Part shown: positions 42,516-54,111 of the stretch, piece by piece
How the letters are laid out: every line of letters begins with the position of its first letter
Numbering within the stretch: position 1 is the first letter of the stretch
Assembly: GCA_015680905.1 (NCBI GenBank)
Contig: CM027381.1
Coordinates: 72,281,501-72,345,500 of the forward strand
From: Coptis chinensis
Taxonomy: Eukaryota; Streptophyta; Magnoliopsida; Ranunculales; Ranunculaceae
Direction of reading: 5' to 3'
Length of the DNA stretch: 64,000 nt
Notes under the pieces: generated by a model
The model's database searches: none
Told to the model about the DNA's origin: nothing
What the model saw: the letters and a program-made list of their open reading frames with translations, nothing else
Made by a program: the position numbers and the translations under genes

Positions 42516-44472
42516 TTAGCATTTAGCACGTCTTTTCCCCGAGAGAAATCTAGGTAAGAATCGCTTAGTTGAAAATCACATACGCTGCGCTCAGTATTAC
42601 TTTTCATTTTGAGAACATCAATACATATATAGCTTCAGGTACGCATTAGTTTATTGAGTTTTCTTCTATGACCTAACAATTTTTATTGTTTTTCATCGCA
42701 ATCTTGGTTATGGCTTTCTTTTTTAATCCAAAAGTCGTTCGTATAATATAAGTAGCAGCTATATGCCTATAAGTATGAAAATTTCAGGGGCCCGGTACCT
42801 ATATTGTTGATTATATATGCATCTATTTTCTATTTTTCTCCAACTTGTCAATTTTCCCTTGATCATAGAATCATGAATATATAAACTTGATAATTCGATA
42901 TTCTCTGATATAAACAGGCTATATGTCGAAATTTCAGGAGTCTTCCTTGCTTACCAAGGCGTTAGGTGCCTAGAATCCTAGACAATGGAACTAACCAACA
43001 GTCAATTGTCAATCGTCATTCGTCAAGGTATATCCGTGTTTACTGATTTCAGATGTAGATGTTAACGCGATTGACGTATGAATTAGGATAGATTTTGTAT
43101 AGACGTGGGCATTGCTGACTTCTAGGATTAATTTTGATGGCGAAGCTAACTTGACCTGGTTATGATTTCGTTAATAGAACTTGGTAAGCAAGGACCTTTT
43201 AATACTTAATAGAACTTTTTAGTACGTACAGGTATACAACTAATACAACTATACAACACTTATTAGGTACTTACTCTTCGCTCTCAAAATCTCAACCTAA
43301 ATCGCTCACAAAAAAAAAAAAAAATCTCAACCTAAGTATGGTGTCCCATCAAATGTCACGGACATCACTAAATCACAACTGTTACATATCCTCTAGTATT
43401 ATGCCCAACGTACCTAACAAATTAAGGTGAGAGAGGAATGAGAGTAGAATAGTAGATAAAATGATAAATGAGCTGTTGACCTGTAAACTTCAAGGTTTGG
43501 GACACTCATCCCTACCTTCCCTCATCTCCCTGTGCCACGGAGTTTCCTTTCTTACTACTTTCTTAGGTTCCACTAAAATATTTTGAAACCAACGAAGTCT
43601 TTACTGTGTTGGTGGTTGCGCACTTGCTCACTTACGCGCAGAACAAAATGTAAAATGTGGCGACTTCTCATTTGCAATTTCCTCTCAAACTTCAACACAT
43701 TCATATAATAGAAAGTTTTGTACACAGTAGTAAACTATGTAACTACACAAAATAAAATATAGATACATTATATCAATCAAATGTTGTGCATTTATTTTAG
43801 GGTGATTTAGCCTTTAGACCCATTATTAATTGAATAATTTGTGTTTGGTCATCAATTAATCGTTTATTTGTATTTGGGTTAAAATTGACGATTGACTTTG
43901 TATTGACCGTGATTTCACCGTTGGTCTCAAAAACAACTTTTGTATAATAACTAAAACGGGAAATACACGAATTGGACCCCAAATTAGCAGATATACCACA
44001 ATAGGGCGTTGAAATTGTTGACCCCTGTTTTGTACCAAAACAGGACATCGGACCCACTTGCTGATGTCAGCAAACAAATATGAACTTTCTATCATGCTTT
44101 TCTTTCTCCCTAGTGTTAATACTATTTTACCCTTAGGACCTCATCTTCCAAATTCGGATCTCATCTTCTTCTCTCTGTACCCATCGTCTACAGTATGTTT
44201 CAGAAGAGGACTTAATTTTCTTCTCCCTCTTCCACGCACTCCAATGAAGCACATTTTTCTCTCTTTTCCTTATTTTTTCCGCCCAATGATCCCTCTATTT
44301 CCTTCTGTTTCTTTTGAACACTTGTTCTTGGAGCAGAAGAAACTCTTATCCCCACACTTCCCGCCCAATTCCATTATAGTGTTGTATATTCTGTCACCAG
44401 TATACTCAAATCACCAGTATCTTATAAGCCCTATAATTCCATTATACTCAAATCACCAGTATCAGTATATTA
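42516..44472. other. Intergenic sequence without a supported gene
   Basis: No frame here is convincing. 43860-44100 contains ACCAAAACAGGACATCGGACCC-type unique sequence and 44058-44492 a Pro/Leu-rich frame of low credibility. Confidence 0.4.
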
Positions 44473-45595
44473 ATGGAAGGAGAGTTCTGTGAAGAGGAGA
44501 GTCCTGTGAGGGATTTTCATAGAAGGGAGAAGGCGAACAAGTGGTGGAAATGGCATGTAGAGGAAGGGACTTTTGATGAATACTGGATAGTGGGGAAGAG
44601 TTTGGTTGCACTTGTGGCGATTGTGAATGGTCTTGCTTTTAGGGGTTTCTTGAAATGGCATTCCTAGTCATCCAAGTGCCCAAATATTGATACTTTGGCT
44701 CATTTGTGGGAGATTTTCATTGTAGCAGTGAACAAGCTATAGAAGTTCAAGCTAGACACGAAGTCAGTAGTTAATAAAGACTTCTAAAATATGGTTGTGG
44801 AAATAGATTTGCTGAGGTCGTGGGGTTTTGATGTCAATTTTATGGCTAAATATCTTTGGAAAATGGTATGTGATTTTGAAGAAGTTTTGGGCATGCACAC
44901 ATATAGTATTGAAAAGAACATTAGGAGCCTAAATGTACTTTTTGTAAAGTTTTCAATTGGATTTGCGAAGATAGAAAGTAAGCACAAGTCTATGACAAAT
45001 ACAAAAGTTGCGATGATTACAAATTCTAACAGATGGTATGTTAGGTAAAAGTCATGTTGGTGGACTTGGAAAAGAAACTGATCCTGTTAGAGTCAAGTTA
45101 TTATGTGCAGCCAGAAATATCAAAATGGCTATGACAGTGATGGTTCTTCGCTCTCCCACTTTCATTTCAGCGTTTAGCTTTCTAGGGGGGTTCAATACTC
45201 TAAAAGAATTTGGTTTGTTTGCACCCTTTCCAAAGGTTATACCCCAACCATATCCCCCACCACCTCGTGCTAGATTGATGGTAATTTCTATTTCGTTGTT
45301 ACTTTACAGTATTGAAGAGGTTCTGTATAATGTCAGGTTGTAATTTTATTACTGTTGGTATATATTAATTAGTCATATTGTTTGTTGTTACTTGTTACAA
45401 CCGATGAAACGAAAACACTCTGACATGGATTCAGAGATGAGCATTTCGGAGGAGATAGAATTTGATGCTTTTTTGGTTACAACAAGACGAAGACTTGAAA
45501 TCATCCAAGGCGTCTGGTATCCTCCAATGCCAAAGAAGCGCTCCATAATTTATACGCTCCCCTGTGGAAGAGTGGAATTGGAAAACTACTACTAG
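44473..45595 (+). other. Cluster of short unassigned frames, possible gene remnant
   Basis: Four plus-strand frames lie close together: 44473-44667 (KANKWWKWHVEEGTFDEYW), 44791-45048 (WKMVCDFEEVLGMHTYS), 45038-45343 (LLCAARNIKMAMTVM) and 45392-45595 (EEIEFDAFLVTTRRRLEII). Each has a fairly ordinary amino acid mix, unlike random AT-rich sequence. They may be exons of one decayed gene. I recognise no family and give none. Confidence 0.3.
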
Positions 45596-45654
45596 TGGTG
45601 GATTGAAGTTTTGGTACGGTGGTAGCCGCATGTTATTGTGCAGATTTTACTATA

Positions 45655-45885
45655 TCGTGGATGTGAATGTGAATGTGAATGTGTAGTTCTGTGAATGTGA
45701 TGTGAATGTTATCAAACAATGCCCCAGTAGGTCATTGTAAGTGATGTGAATGTGTAGTTCTGTGATGTGTAAAGTGGGGACTGTGAAGATGTAGTTTTGT
45801 GTAGTGGGGACTGTGTAAAGTGGGGACTGTGAATTTGTATTTTTGTGATGTGTAGTTTGGTGGTATTTTGAGCCCATATGTGATG
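45655..45885 (+). repeat. Simple GTGAATGT / GTGGGGACTGTG repeats
   Basis: Opens with four direct GTGAAT units, then irregular repeats of TGTAGTTCTGTGATGTG and AAAGTGGGGACTGTG. It runs into the 21-bp array. Confidence 0.75.
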
Positions 45886-45918
45886 TGATGTTGCAATATA
45901 TTTTGAAGCACACTTATT

Positions 45919-46206
45919 GTGTCGTGTTCAGCTTATATAGTGTCGTTCTTAGCTTATATAGTGACGTTAATAGCTTATATAATGTCGTGCATAGCTTATA
46001 TAGTGACATTAATATCATATATAGTGTCGTTCTTAGAGTCTATAGTGACGCTAATAGCTTATATAGTCCCGTTCTAAGCTTATATAGTGACGTTAATAGC
46101 CTATATAATGTCGTGCGTAGCTTATAAACGTTAATAGCATATATAGTGTCGTTCTTAGCTTATATAGTACCGTTCATAGCTTATATAGTGTCGTTCATAG
46201 CTTATT
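45919..46206 (+). repeat. Tandem array of 21 bp, unit GTGTCGTTCTTAGCTTATATA
   Basis: About thirteen contiguous units with variants (GTGACGTTAATAGCTTATATA, GTCGTGCATAGC). The unit shares TTATATAGTGTC with the foldback elements elsewhere in the window, and inverted forms (ACTATATAAGCTGTCCCAGAC) follow at 46270-46310. Confidence 0.9.
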
Positions 46207-46424
46207 GAGTGTTTTATATTAGGTGCTTACTAACAAGTTAATAATTGTAAATTAGAAAGTTATGAACGAGACTATATAAGCTGTCCCAGACACTATATAA
46301 GCTGACCCACAAACTTGTATTCACATACAAAGTATTCACGTATACCGCGTTGCACCTACTATATCCACGATATTTATGTGATTATATATTGAAATACAGT
46401 CGAAATTGCACATTAAAATTTCAG

Positions 46425-46830
46425 AATAATAACTGAAAACCTTTTCAGTTGCCAATGGCACTATCTCCATTGCCAATTTCGGAATAATAACTGAAAACAT
46501 TTTCAGTTGCCAATGGCACTATCTCCAATGCCAATTTCGGAATAATAACTGAAAACCTTTTCAGTTACCAATGCATTACTAAGACTGAAACTAACTTTTT
46601 CCTCACACAATGGGAATTGGGTGGAATGAAATTAACTGAAAACTTTTTCAGCTACCAATGCATTACATTACTAAGATAGACTGAAACATTTTTCTCAGAC
46701 AAAGGCAATTAACTGAAAACCTTTTCATTACAAAGATAGACTTAAACTTTTTTCTTAGACAAAGGCAATTAACTGAAAACCTTTTCATTACTAAGATAGA
46801 CTTAAACTTTTTTCTCACACAATGACACTA
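46425..46830 (+). repeat. Short tandem repeats upstream of the F-box pseudogene
   Basis: A unit of about 66 bp containing AACTGAAAACCTTTTCAGTT and GCCAATGGCACTATCTCC occurs three times (46430-46580). A related one with AAGATAGACTTAAACTTTTT follows two to three times (46660-46815). The last copy ends in ACACTATCTCCTGG, 20 bases before the ATG. Confidence 0.8.
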
Positions 46831-46852
46831 TCTCCTGGAGAAGAAGAAGAAG

Positions 46853-47956
46853 ATGCCAACCAGAGCCTCTACATCCCCCGAATTATGCCAAAAGATACTT
46901 GCGCATGGTCCACTCCAATTGCTTCTAAAATCCAAATTGGTATCCAATGATTGGGAGTCGCTCGGTTATGAGAGTTCATTCATAACCGATTTTGTTCTGA
47001 AGAACAAAGCATTTCTGGGCTATGTGATTCAAACCCAACACTTTGCCAAATTGTATACTTCCTTCCTTTCAAACATTGCTCACATTCCACCAATTGCTAC
47101 TCCAAATTTGGACTTCTGCCCAAATGGTGTTCGGATCATGGCATCTTCTAGTGAAGGTATTATTTGTTTGTGTAAAGAGCATTTTAGAGACACCAAATTT
47201 TATGTATGCAAACCCACAACTCATCAATTGCGTATGTTGCGTAGGCTTAAGATTAAATTCTGGACAGAGTGTATGGGCATGTCGGTGCATTCAATTGAAC
47301 CTTTACAATTCACCATAGTCCGATTGTCTAAATCAAACCACCATACTGTAGTTCGAAGCTGAGACGATAAAAACAAGAGTGTCATTGTCCCTTTCGTTGA
47401 AATTTTCAACTCTACCATTTTGAAGTGGAGAAGGTTGGAAAACCTATATTTGTCTTTCAACACTGAACACATTCAGATGGAGCCTGGAGTTTTAGCAAAG
47501 GGACATCTACACTGGTCTCTTTGGGACGCTAGAATTTTGGCATTCCATATTGGTGCTGAAGAGTGGACAAAGGTGGCGCTTCCCCTCACGACCTCGACCC
47601 CAAATGGTTACAAGCTCTTTCACTTCCAGGGCACTATTGCTATCATGTACACATTCTGAAATTGTCCAATTCGTGCTAGACAAATAGAACTCCATATATT
47701 GCAAGACTACATCTCTAGTGTGTGGAGTCAACCGCTGGAGTTTCTCTTGGATCACTTGTATTAGACATTTCCTCACCTAGAATTTGTTGACCTTTTCTCC
47801 ATCGATGTTGGCGTCTTCAAGTGCGACTCCTGGCTAGTGTGGTACAACTTACGTACTAATAAAGTTGTGTCGGTCGAAAAAATGAAAAAATCAGGCAGCA
47901 GCAAAACCCTACCCATAATGTCAGACTTCATTCCGTATGTAGGAATTTTGAACTAA
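46853..47956 (+). pseudogene. F-box protein gene with three in-frame stops
   Basis: One continuous frame of 367 codons from the ATG 46853 to TAA 47954-47956 with no frameshift, broken by TGA (47360-47362), TGA (47657-47659) and TAG (47762-47764). The N-terminus (ELCQKILAHGPLQLLLKSKL, VSNDWESLGYESSFITDF) is F-box-like. The middle has SSEGIICLCKE and VCKPTTHQLRML, the F-box-associated repeat style. After the first stop VPFVEIFNSTILKWRRL and EEWTKVALPL follow. The end SDFIPYVGILN matches the usual F-box tail. Members recruit substrates to SCF ubiquitin ligases. Only the N-terminal 169 residues could be made without readthrough. Confidence 0.82.
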
Positions 47957-48705
47957 CCAGAGATGGAAACTTGTTAAAAGTCTACAGCCAGTACTATATA
48001 ATTACTATATATTTTATTTTGTTCCCAGTCTTTATCTAATTATGTATTTATACTATATTGAACATTCCAGACTTATTGAATGTTCGGAGTCTTTATGTTA
48101 TCAATCATGTCCACATATTAACCATTCCACACACTAATGTTTATTCTATGTCCTATTGTCAGCGTATGTATTACATATCTTCATGGCACGTTTCATATCT
48201 TCACGTTACGTGTCTAAAAATGGTTATATTGTCAGACTCAGCCTTGATATGCTTTAATTTTAAAATTGACTTTGCCTTGTAGTTTTTTTTTTTTATAGGA
48301 ATGCCTGCTTGTAAATAGGAATTATTATGTATAAAGTTAGTAGTAATTAGTTATTGATCATCCAAAAAAAAATTGGTTCAGTCCTGAGCTGACCTTCTCT
48401 TAAATGGATATGTTCTTGGGAAGCTTATGTGGTGTCTTGCAAAGCTTCTACAGTATCCCCTAAAATATTATTATATGTGCCTTATTAGCTACTATCACGA
48501 AAAACACTATATACGATATAGAAGCCACTATATATGCTAACACAGAAATTTATGGTCTGAATGGTGGAGAGGAATATGTCCGTTGTCAGTTTAAGAGTAG
48601 GGATTTTGAGAGTTATTTTACTCCAGTTTTGAAAAAGTGGCGGGAAAGACGATGAATCATATTTACATTGATATTTGATATTGCATCTACAGAACAGTGT
48701 AGAAC
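47957..48705. other. Intergenic sequence downstream of the F-box pseudogene
   Basis: AT-rich. A weak member of the 'cttatgtggtgtc' word family lies at 48420-48550. No gene. Confidence 0.4.
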
Positions 48706-49125
48706 ACATGAAAGAAAAAAGGTAGCGACTTGGACAAAAAGAAATGAAGTGACTTAGAAAAAAAATCTTGTTTGTCGACAACCTCGGACCAATCAATCCA
48801 ATATTGATTAATATGTAATCGATGGAACACTACTTGAAAACGACTCTTATGCTCAGAAATGAAATGTTCCAAATGTTCTTGGAAATTCTTGCTCCCATCG
48901 GACCATTTGTATCTATAAGCATCAGGATCCCGATTCATGGATCTTTTGGATTGAGAAATAGGAGGATCGAACCATTTCTTCTGACTCTTTTTCAAATTCG
49001 ATAAATGTTGGTTGCTCATATATTTCATTATAGTTCTATGATTCAGAGTATCATTTCCTATTTGCTGTATAAGGATACAACGATATTCCAATAATAAACC
49101 ATCTTGAAATCCATAAGTTTTTAGT
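48706..49125 (-). pseudogene. ycf2: Nuclear insertion of plastid ycf2 (NUPT)
   Basis: On the minus strand 134 codons read as the plastid Ycf2 protein: [71 protein letters not shown] and SKSLPFFF. The reading fades on both sides into AT-rich nuclear sequence. So this is a fragment of about 420 bp of chloroplast DNA copied into the nucleus and not a gene in use. Several substitutions relative to my memory of Ycf2 suggest it is not very recent. Confidence 0.9.
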
Positions 49126-49207
49126 GGGTAGAAATTTGCAATAAACGGGCAGAGTAAAGTAAATTGTGTATGGTCCCCCTTCTCTTAAACGGATTATCCG
49201 TTAACTG

Positions 49208-52200
49208 TCACACCCCGAATTTCGACAGAATTCGGAAAAACATTATTTGTCCCCGACTCTTCGATCTCCGAGGTGTGACGCACTCTCAACTCCCAAAAAC
49301 CCATAAACAGTTGAAATATGCGGATAATTAAAAACCAATAAAATTTTTTACTTAAACAACAGTCATCTTCATTACCAAAAACAATTTACAAATGAAAATG
49401 CAAATAACCTTATCTCAACTGAAAATCTATATCACCTCAAGGGAAAACAAAACTTATCACGAGATCGAACGCATTTGAGCCTAACCTTCTTCAACACTAA
49501 ACTGTCAAAACTTATCAACTATGTTCATTGAATGAACACACCCGATAAGCAAACATGCAAATCGAATTGACATTATAAAAATCTTTGGTGTGAGTAGCTC
49601 TAAAAACAACATATACTTATACAAATATATACATACTTCATACGGCAGTTAGTTCCTCCACCGAGGCGCCTTAACTTTCAACGACTAATACAACATCCTT
49701 AAGTACAATAATCTAGGCAGGTAGTTCCTCCACTGAGGCTCCTTAACTTCCCACTAACCATACAACAAACTATACGGATCATAAATAAGGCATGTAGCTC
49801 CTCCATCGAGGTTTTAGGTTCTAACTAAACAAATAACCAAGCAAACATATTACCATAATTAGATTATTTCAGGGCTTTCTTTGCGTGTCCCTAAAATCCC
49901 GTCGTATCTATGTCTTTACCTAGTTTCCCTGGCTACCACAATCGCAGAACCAGCGCGCCGAACATGTACATCCACATGCCTCCCTTACATAATGAGCCAC
50001 TCGATGCGTAACCACCACTGGCGGGATGCCGCGACAGGGTAAATCCTCACACGCGGAAGCCAAATCTATGTAAGCACCGCCACTATTCGGCATAAAATAT
50101 TGCGCATCATCGTTCTATTTTGCGAACGGAATAATCAAGCCACTATTAAGGGGCGCCGAAGGCCATTCAAATGAAGCAAATGAAGGGCGCCCGAAGGCCA
50201 TTCGGATTAAGCGCCCGGAAGGGCCAATCATGAGTTGTGGTAGTCGGGTTCTAGGATTTTTCGTTCGTAATTTATTCGGTGTCATACATTAATGACTCAT
50301 AAACATTCCATTATATCCGTCGCAGGGTCAATTACCTTATTGCACTAAGCCACAATCTCTAGAAATATCTCAATATATCTCATAACCATATTTCATACTT
50401 TCACGTGCCAATATCTTATTGCAGACTACACCACACTCAGGTGGGCAAATATTCACCAATGCTATATTAGCATCTCACATATAAAATAATGGAGTGTAAA
50501 TACATTTCTCCAAGATATTGCATTAATACAACTATCCTAGCATATTATATCATGTCACAATGCTTCAACGTATCACATACATTATAGCGTATTAGAAATA
50601 TAATATCTCCTAACATCTCAATATCGTCCGTGTCAAAAAAAATACACAATATCAATGTCAAATCTTTATTAGATAATGACAACCAAATATATACAAGCTT
50701 CCATAGCATTTTATTACTATATGTGTCCATATAATATACACATAAAGCGTAAGCACAAATAAGCGATCCAGGATCCACAATCAAAGCCCAATATGTATAT
50801 GCTTTACACACTACTCACGTCAAATCTAAATTAGATAATGACCAACCAAGTTATCAATATCCGATAATACATTATTACTATATTTGTCCATATAAACAAA
50901 CATATGAAAAGCTGGAAAAGTCAACATTCCAACCGGTCAGCGGTCAAAGTCAATCGTCAGCCAAAAAGTCAATGGTCAAAGGTCAACACCTCATGGTCAA
51001 GGTCAAACTCAACATGTCATGGTCAAAGTCAAACTGTCATCGTCAAAGTCAAAGGTGAAAGTCAACCGTCCATGGTCAAAGGTCAAAGTCAACCGTCGAT
51101 GGTCAAAGTCAAAACCGTCCTAGTCAAAGTCAAACCGCATCCAAGTCAAAGTCAAACCGCTATCGTCAAAGTCAAATGCGTTTCCATTTTCGACAGGTTC
51201 ATGATCATAGCCATGGTTCATGGCTAAGGTCAAGTGGTGCATGACTCGTGGGCTCGTGACCAATTACGGTCGTGGTTCGGACCAATGGCGAAGCCCAAAC
51301 CTTAAAGACCCGGAAGTCTAAGCATTTTGAAAGACCCATGTAGATCTATTTTTAAGTCCAATGGGGGTCCATACAATATTATAAAGCGGGCCCAAAAATA
51401 GTTAAGTGGTTAGGTCCAAAAATTTCAAAACAAAAGAAAAGGGCCCAACCACTTAAATTAGATTTCGCCCACATAAACTAAAAACTGAAATTTCGCCAAC
51501 TTTGAAATTTCGCCAAACAACTTAAAAATCAATTGGGCCCAACCAAAACAAAACATTTCGCCCAAAGAACCAACCAAGGCCCAAGCCCAAATTTGGTAAT
51601 CGTTCATCATCTCCTCCACCTACAAGCTGACCAAATCCGCCACCACCATCCTCCTCCACACAACCACCCAATCAAACCAACCGAAGTGAAGAGGGTGTAA
51701 ACCCCCACCACTTTAACAAACACAAAAACTCTAATTCAATCAATCCAAACATCACCAAAACCGGATCTAGAAATCATTTCAATTACCACCATTAATGGTT
51801 CTTCCCAAGCTCCCAAACAGCTGACCCAAAAAACCAACCAATCGATCCCCCCCACCTAGTACACTACTCCATCACCAACAACTTAGAAAACCCCACAACA
51901 ACGAAGTTCAATAAAAAAAAACAGCACTTCTTGGGCCATTGATGCCGGTTCCAACTTCAACAACCCCGACAAACACAAGCTTAAACCAATATCCCGACCA
52001 CATCAACCAACCACATAAAAAAACCATCCACACAACAACAAGATAGCAATAAATCAACACCACCCCGGAAGAGTTCCCCAAAATGTAGGATCGATCTCTT
52101 GAGGTTGGACTCAATGACGCCATCTGGCGACTCCTTCCGAAGTCCCAACGGCTTAATCGAGTTTCGAGGATTTAGTAAATACTACTACTATCTAACCTAA

Positions 52201-52681
52201 CCGGTCAATAAAATTGACCGTATGAGTAGAATAACAACGTAGGGAGAAAGCTAAACCGAGAACTAAAAAACTCGACAAAAGCTTTTGGTGAAATCGATAA
52301 AAAAATAATATAATTACTCACAAAACAGTTTATATGGGCAGAAAATTCAGTAAATTCTAAACCGATGAAAATCATAGTTCTAGTAGTGGTGAGAGTTAAC
52401 TCTACTTGTAAAACACCACGAATCCCTCGTAGTCGAACCGTCGCTCCATGGGCTCTAGAAATCCAACTTCTGCCTCTATTTTTTAATATATTCTATTCTC
52501 CCGGAACCCTATTTTCTAGAAAAAGTGTTTATATACTTGGGTCCGAAACCCAAGCCCAACACAGACTCGGGCCCAAAAATCAGGCCCACGTATCCCGAGT
52601 CCAATCCGACGAATTTTGAAAATAAATAAATTTAATTAATTAATAAATATAAAAATACGTATTTAAAAATACGGGCGTTAC
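49208..52681. repeat. Large LTR-like block (TGTCACACCCCG...GGGCGTTACA)
   Basis: Ends are TGTCACACCCCGAATTT and AAATACGGGCGTTACA, which are imperfect inverted copies with TG...CA termini, as in long plant gypsy LTRs. The 3.47 kb has no coding sequence beyond short frames. It contains a three-copy GTAGYTCCTCCAYYGAGG repeat (49646-49820), a three-copy GCGCCGAAGGCCATTC repeat (50153-50225) and the GTCAAAGTCAA array. I could not find a target duplication, so a solo LTR is the favoured but unproven reading. Confidence 0.5.
50915..51185 (+). repeat. Degenerate array of GTCAAAGTCAA
   Basis: Roughly 25 copies of GGTCAAAGTCAA-type words, many preceded by CATG or CGTC. The open frame through it is only a by-product of the repeat. 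Confidence 0.85.
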
Positions 52682-52689
52682 AGCGGTCA

Positions 52690-52850
52690 TGGTGTCTTTG
52701 ACAACTTACTTAGTGTCTTGAACAGCTTATATAGTGTCTAAACAACTATTTCATTTACGCTTATTAGCTTGTTTGTAGCCACCTTATATATATATGATAC
52801 TACATAAGCTGTGCAAGACACTATATAACATGTCCGCAAACAAAAAATCA
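52690..52850. repeat. Foldback-type repeat of the 'tatatagtgtc' family
   Basis: AGTGTCTTGAACAGCTTATA on the left is mirrored by TACATAAGCTGTGCAAGACA on the right, around TTACGCTTATTAGC. It closely resembles 22028-22169, including ACACTATATAACATGTC at the right end. Confidence 0.7.
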
Positions 52851-53049
52851 GTTTAACAGAAAGCCTGGTGTTTGAGGCCATATCTTCTATTGTAGTATAT
52901 TCGAAGCACACTTACACAAGAGTGTAGTTAGAGAAAGGTGTCAGCAAAATAGCCAAGTACATAGCGCAGCAAGCAAATCAACCTAGTACGTACATACATG
53001 GTGAAATACATATACATAAGCAAAATTTCCATATACATAGTTTTTGCAC

Positions 53050-53517
53050 TTAGAACAGCAAAATCAACCTAACCATTAGAGCAATAAGAACAACAAGTAG
53101 GCCAATAATGACGAGAGCCATGTTCCTAAGTAAAACTGATTGGCTGTTGTGCTCGGTTTGCTCGCAAGTCTCCCTGTAGTAGTGATGACCATGGGTATGG
53201 GTTGTACGGTTGTCTCTTCTAATGTCTGATTGAACTCATTGTAGTAATTCTTGATTCTTTTCTTTCTAAGCAGTAACTCCGCCTCTTTGATAGAATTATA
53301 TCCAATGTAGTCTTGTCCAACAAATTTGTATACCTGTTCACGAAATGGTTCACAGTCCCGTGTACTAAGGGATTGAGAAAGTAAACAGAATTATGAGAAT
53401 CTGGTTCGAAAATCATTGGAGGGAGAGAATTTTAGTTACATGTTCCCTGCAGCTACTCCAGTGCTTGTATATACCTAGTTGCCACCCTCTAATGACTGCG
53501 TGGCAGAACTTTGCCAT
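53050..53517 (-). pseudogene. Gene fragment with RNase H1 N-terminal (viroplasmin-like) domain and a hydrophobic tail
   Basis: Exon 1 from the ATG 53517 reads MAKFCHAVIRGWQLGIYKHW, the pattern of the hybrid-binding domain at the N-terminus of eukaryotic RNase H1 (PF01693). After a likely acceptor (CTCAATCCCTTAG) near 53370, exon 2 reads CEPFREQVYKFVGQ, YNSIKEAELLLRKKR. The C-terminus in one frame is NMALVIIGLLVVLIALMV, a membrane-type segment. A one-base difference from the second copy (53815) near 53185 suggests a frameshift here. There is no RNase H catalytic domain. The domain call is from a few conserved positions. Confidence 0.45.
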
Positions 53518-53734
53518 AAGATTTAGAGAAACGGAATGTAATGCTACTGAAAAAGTTGTGCAGATTAGGCCATGGTTTGCGGGAGTGAAATGAAGTTACC
53601 TACAAAGAAAAACAGTATGAAGGATTTTATTTAGTTGGGTGACAGTGAAGTGTCATAGGACATTCACTCACTACTCTAATAATAATAATACAAATTAAAC
53701 AAAATAATAATGAAAAGTACAAATCAACCTAGTT

Positions 53735-54060
53735 CGTACATACATGGCGAAATACATATACATAAGCAAAACGGGAAAATATCCATATACATAGTTTTTG
53801 CACCTACAACAGGAAAATCAACTTAACCATTAGAGTAATAAGAACAACAAGTAGGCCAATAATGATGAGAGCCATGATCCTAAGTAAAACTGATTGGCTG
53901 TTGTGCTCGGTTTGCACGCAAGTCTCCCTTGTAGTAGTGCTGACCGTGAAGTATTTTATTTAGTTGGGTGACAGTGAAGTGTCATAGGATATTCACTCAC
54001 TGCTCTAATAATAATAATAATAATAATAATTAAACAAAATAATAATGAAAAGTACAAAGA
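53735..54060 (-). repeat. Duplicate of the 3' part of the preceding gene fragment
   Basis: 53735-53950 repeats 52975-53180 at high identity, including the membrane-tail codons (MALIIIGLLVVLITLMV). 53960-54058 repeats 53635-53725 (GTGACAGTGAAGTGTCATAG, then TAATAATAATAA). So a unit of about 760 bp was partly duplicated in tandem. Confidence 0.85.
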
Positions 54061-54064
54061 TAAA

Positions 54065-54066
<2 letters not shown>

Positions 54067-54110
<44 letters not shown>
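54067..54110. repeat. (CT)n microsatellite
   Basis: About 22 uninterrupted CT units. A (TAA)n tract lies just before it at 54005-54030. Confidence 0.95.

Positions 54111-54111
<1 letters not shown>

Noticed and set aside
48706-49125. Chloroplast contamination of the assembly
   Set aside because: Only about 420 bp match ycf2, and both sides continue into AT-rich nuclear sequence with transposons. An organelle insertion explains it better.
49208-52681. Firm call of a solo LTR with target duplication
   Set aside because: The five bases outside each end (TTAAC and GCGGT) do not match, so only an LTR-like block is reported.
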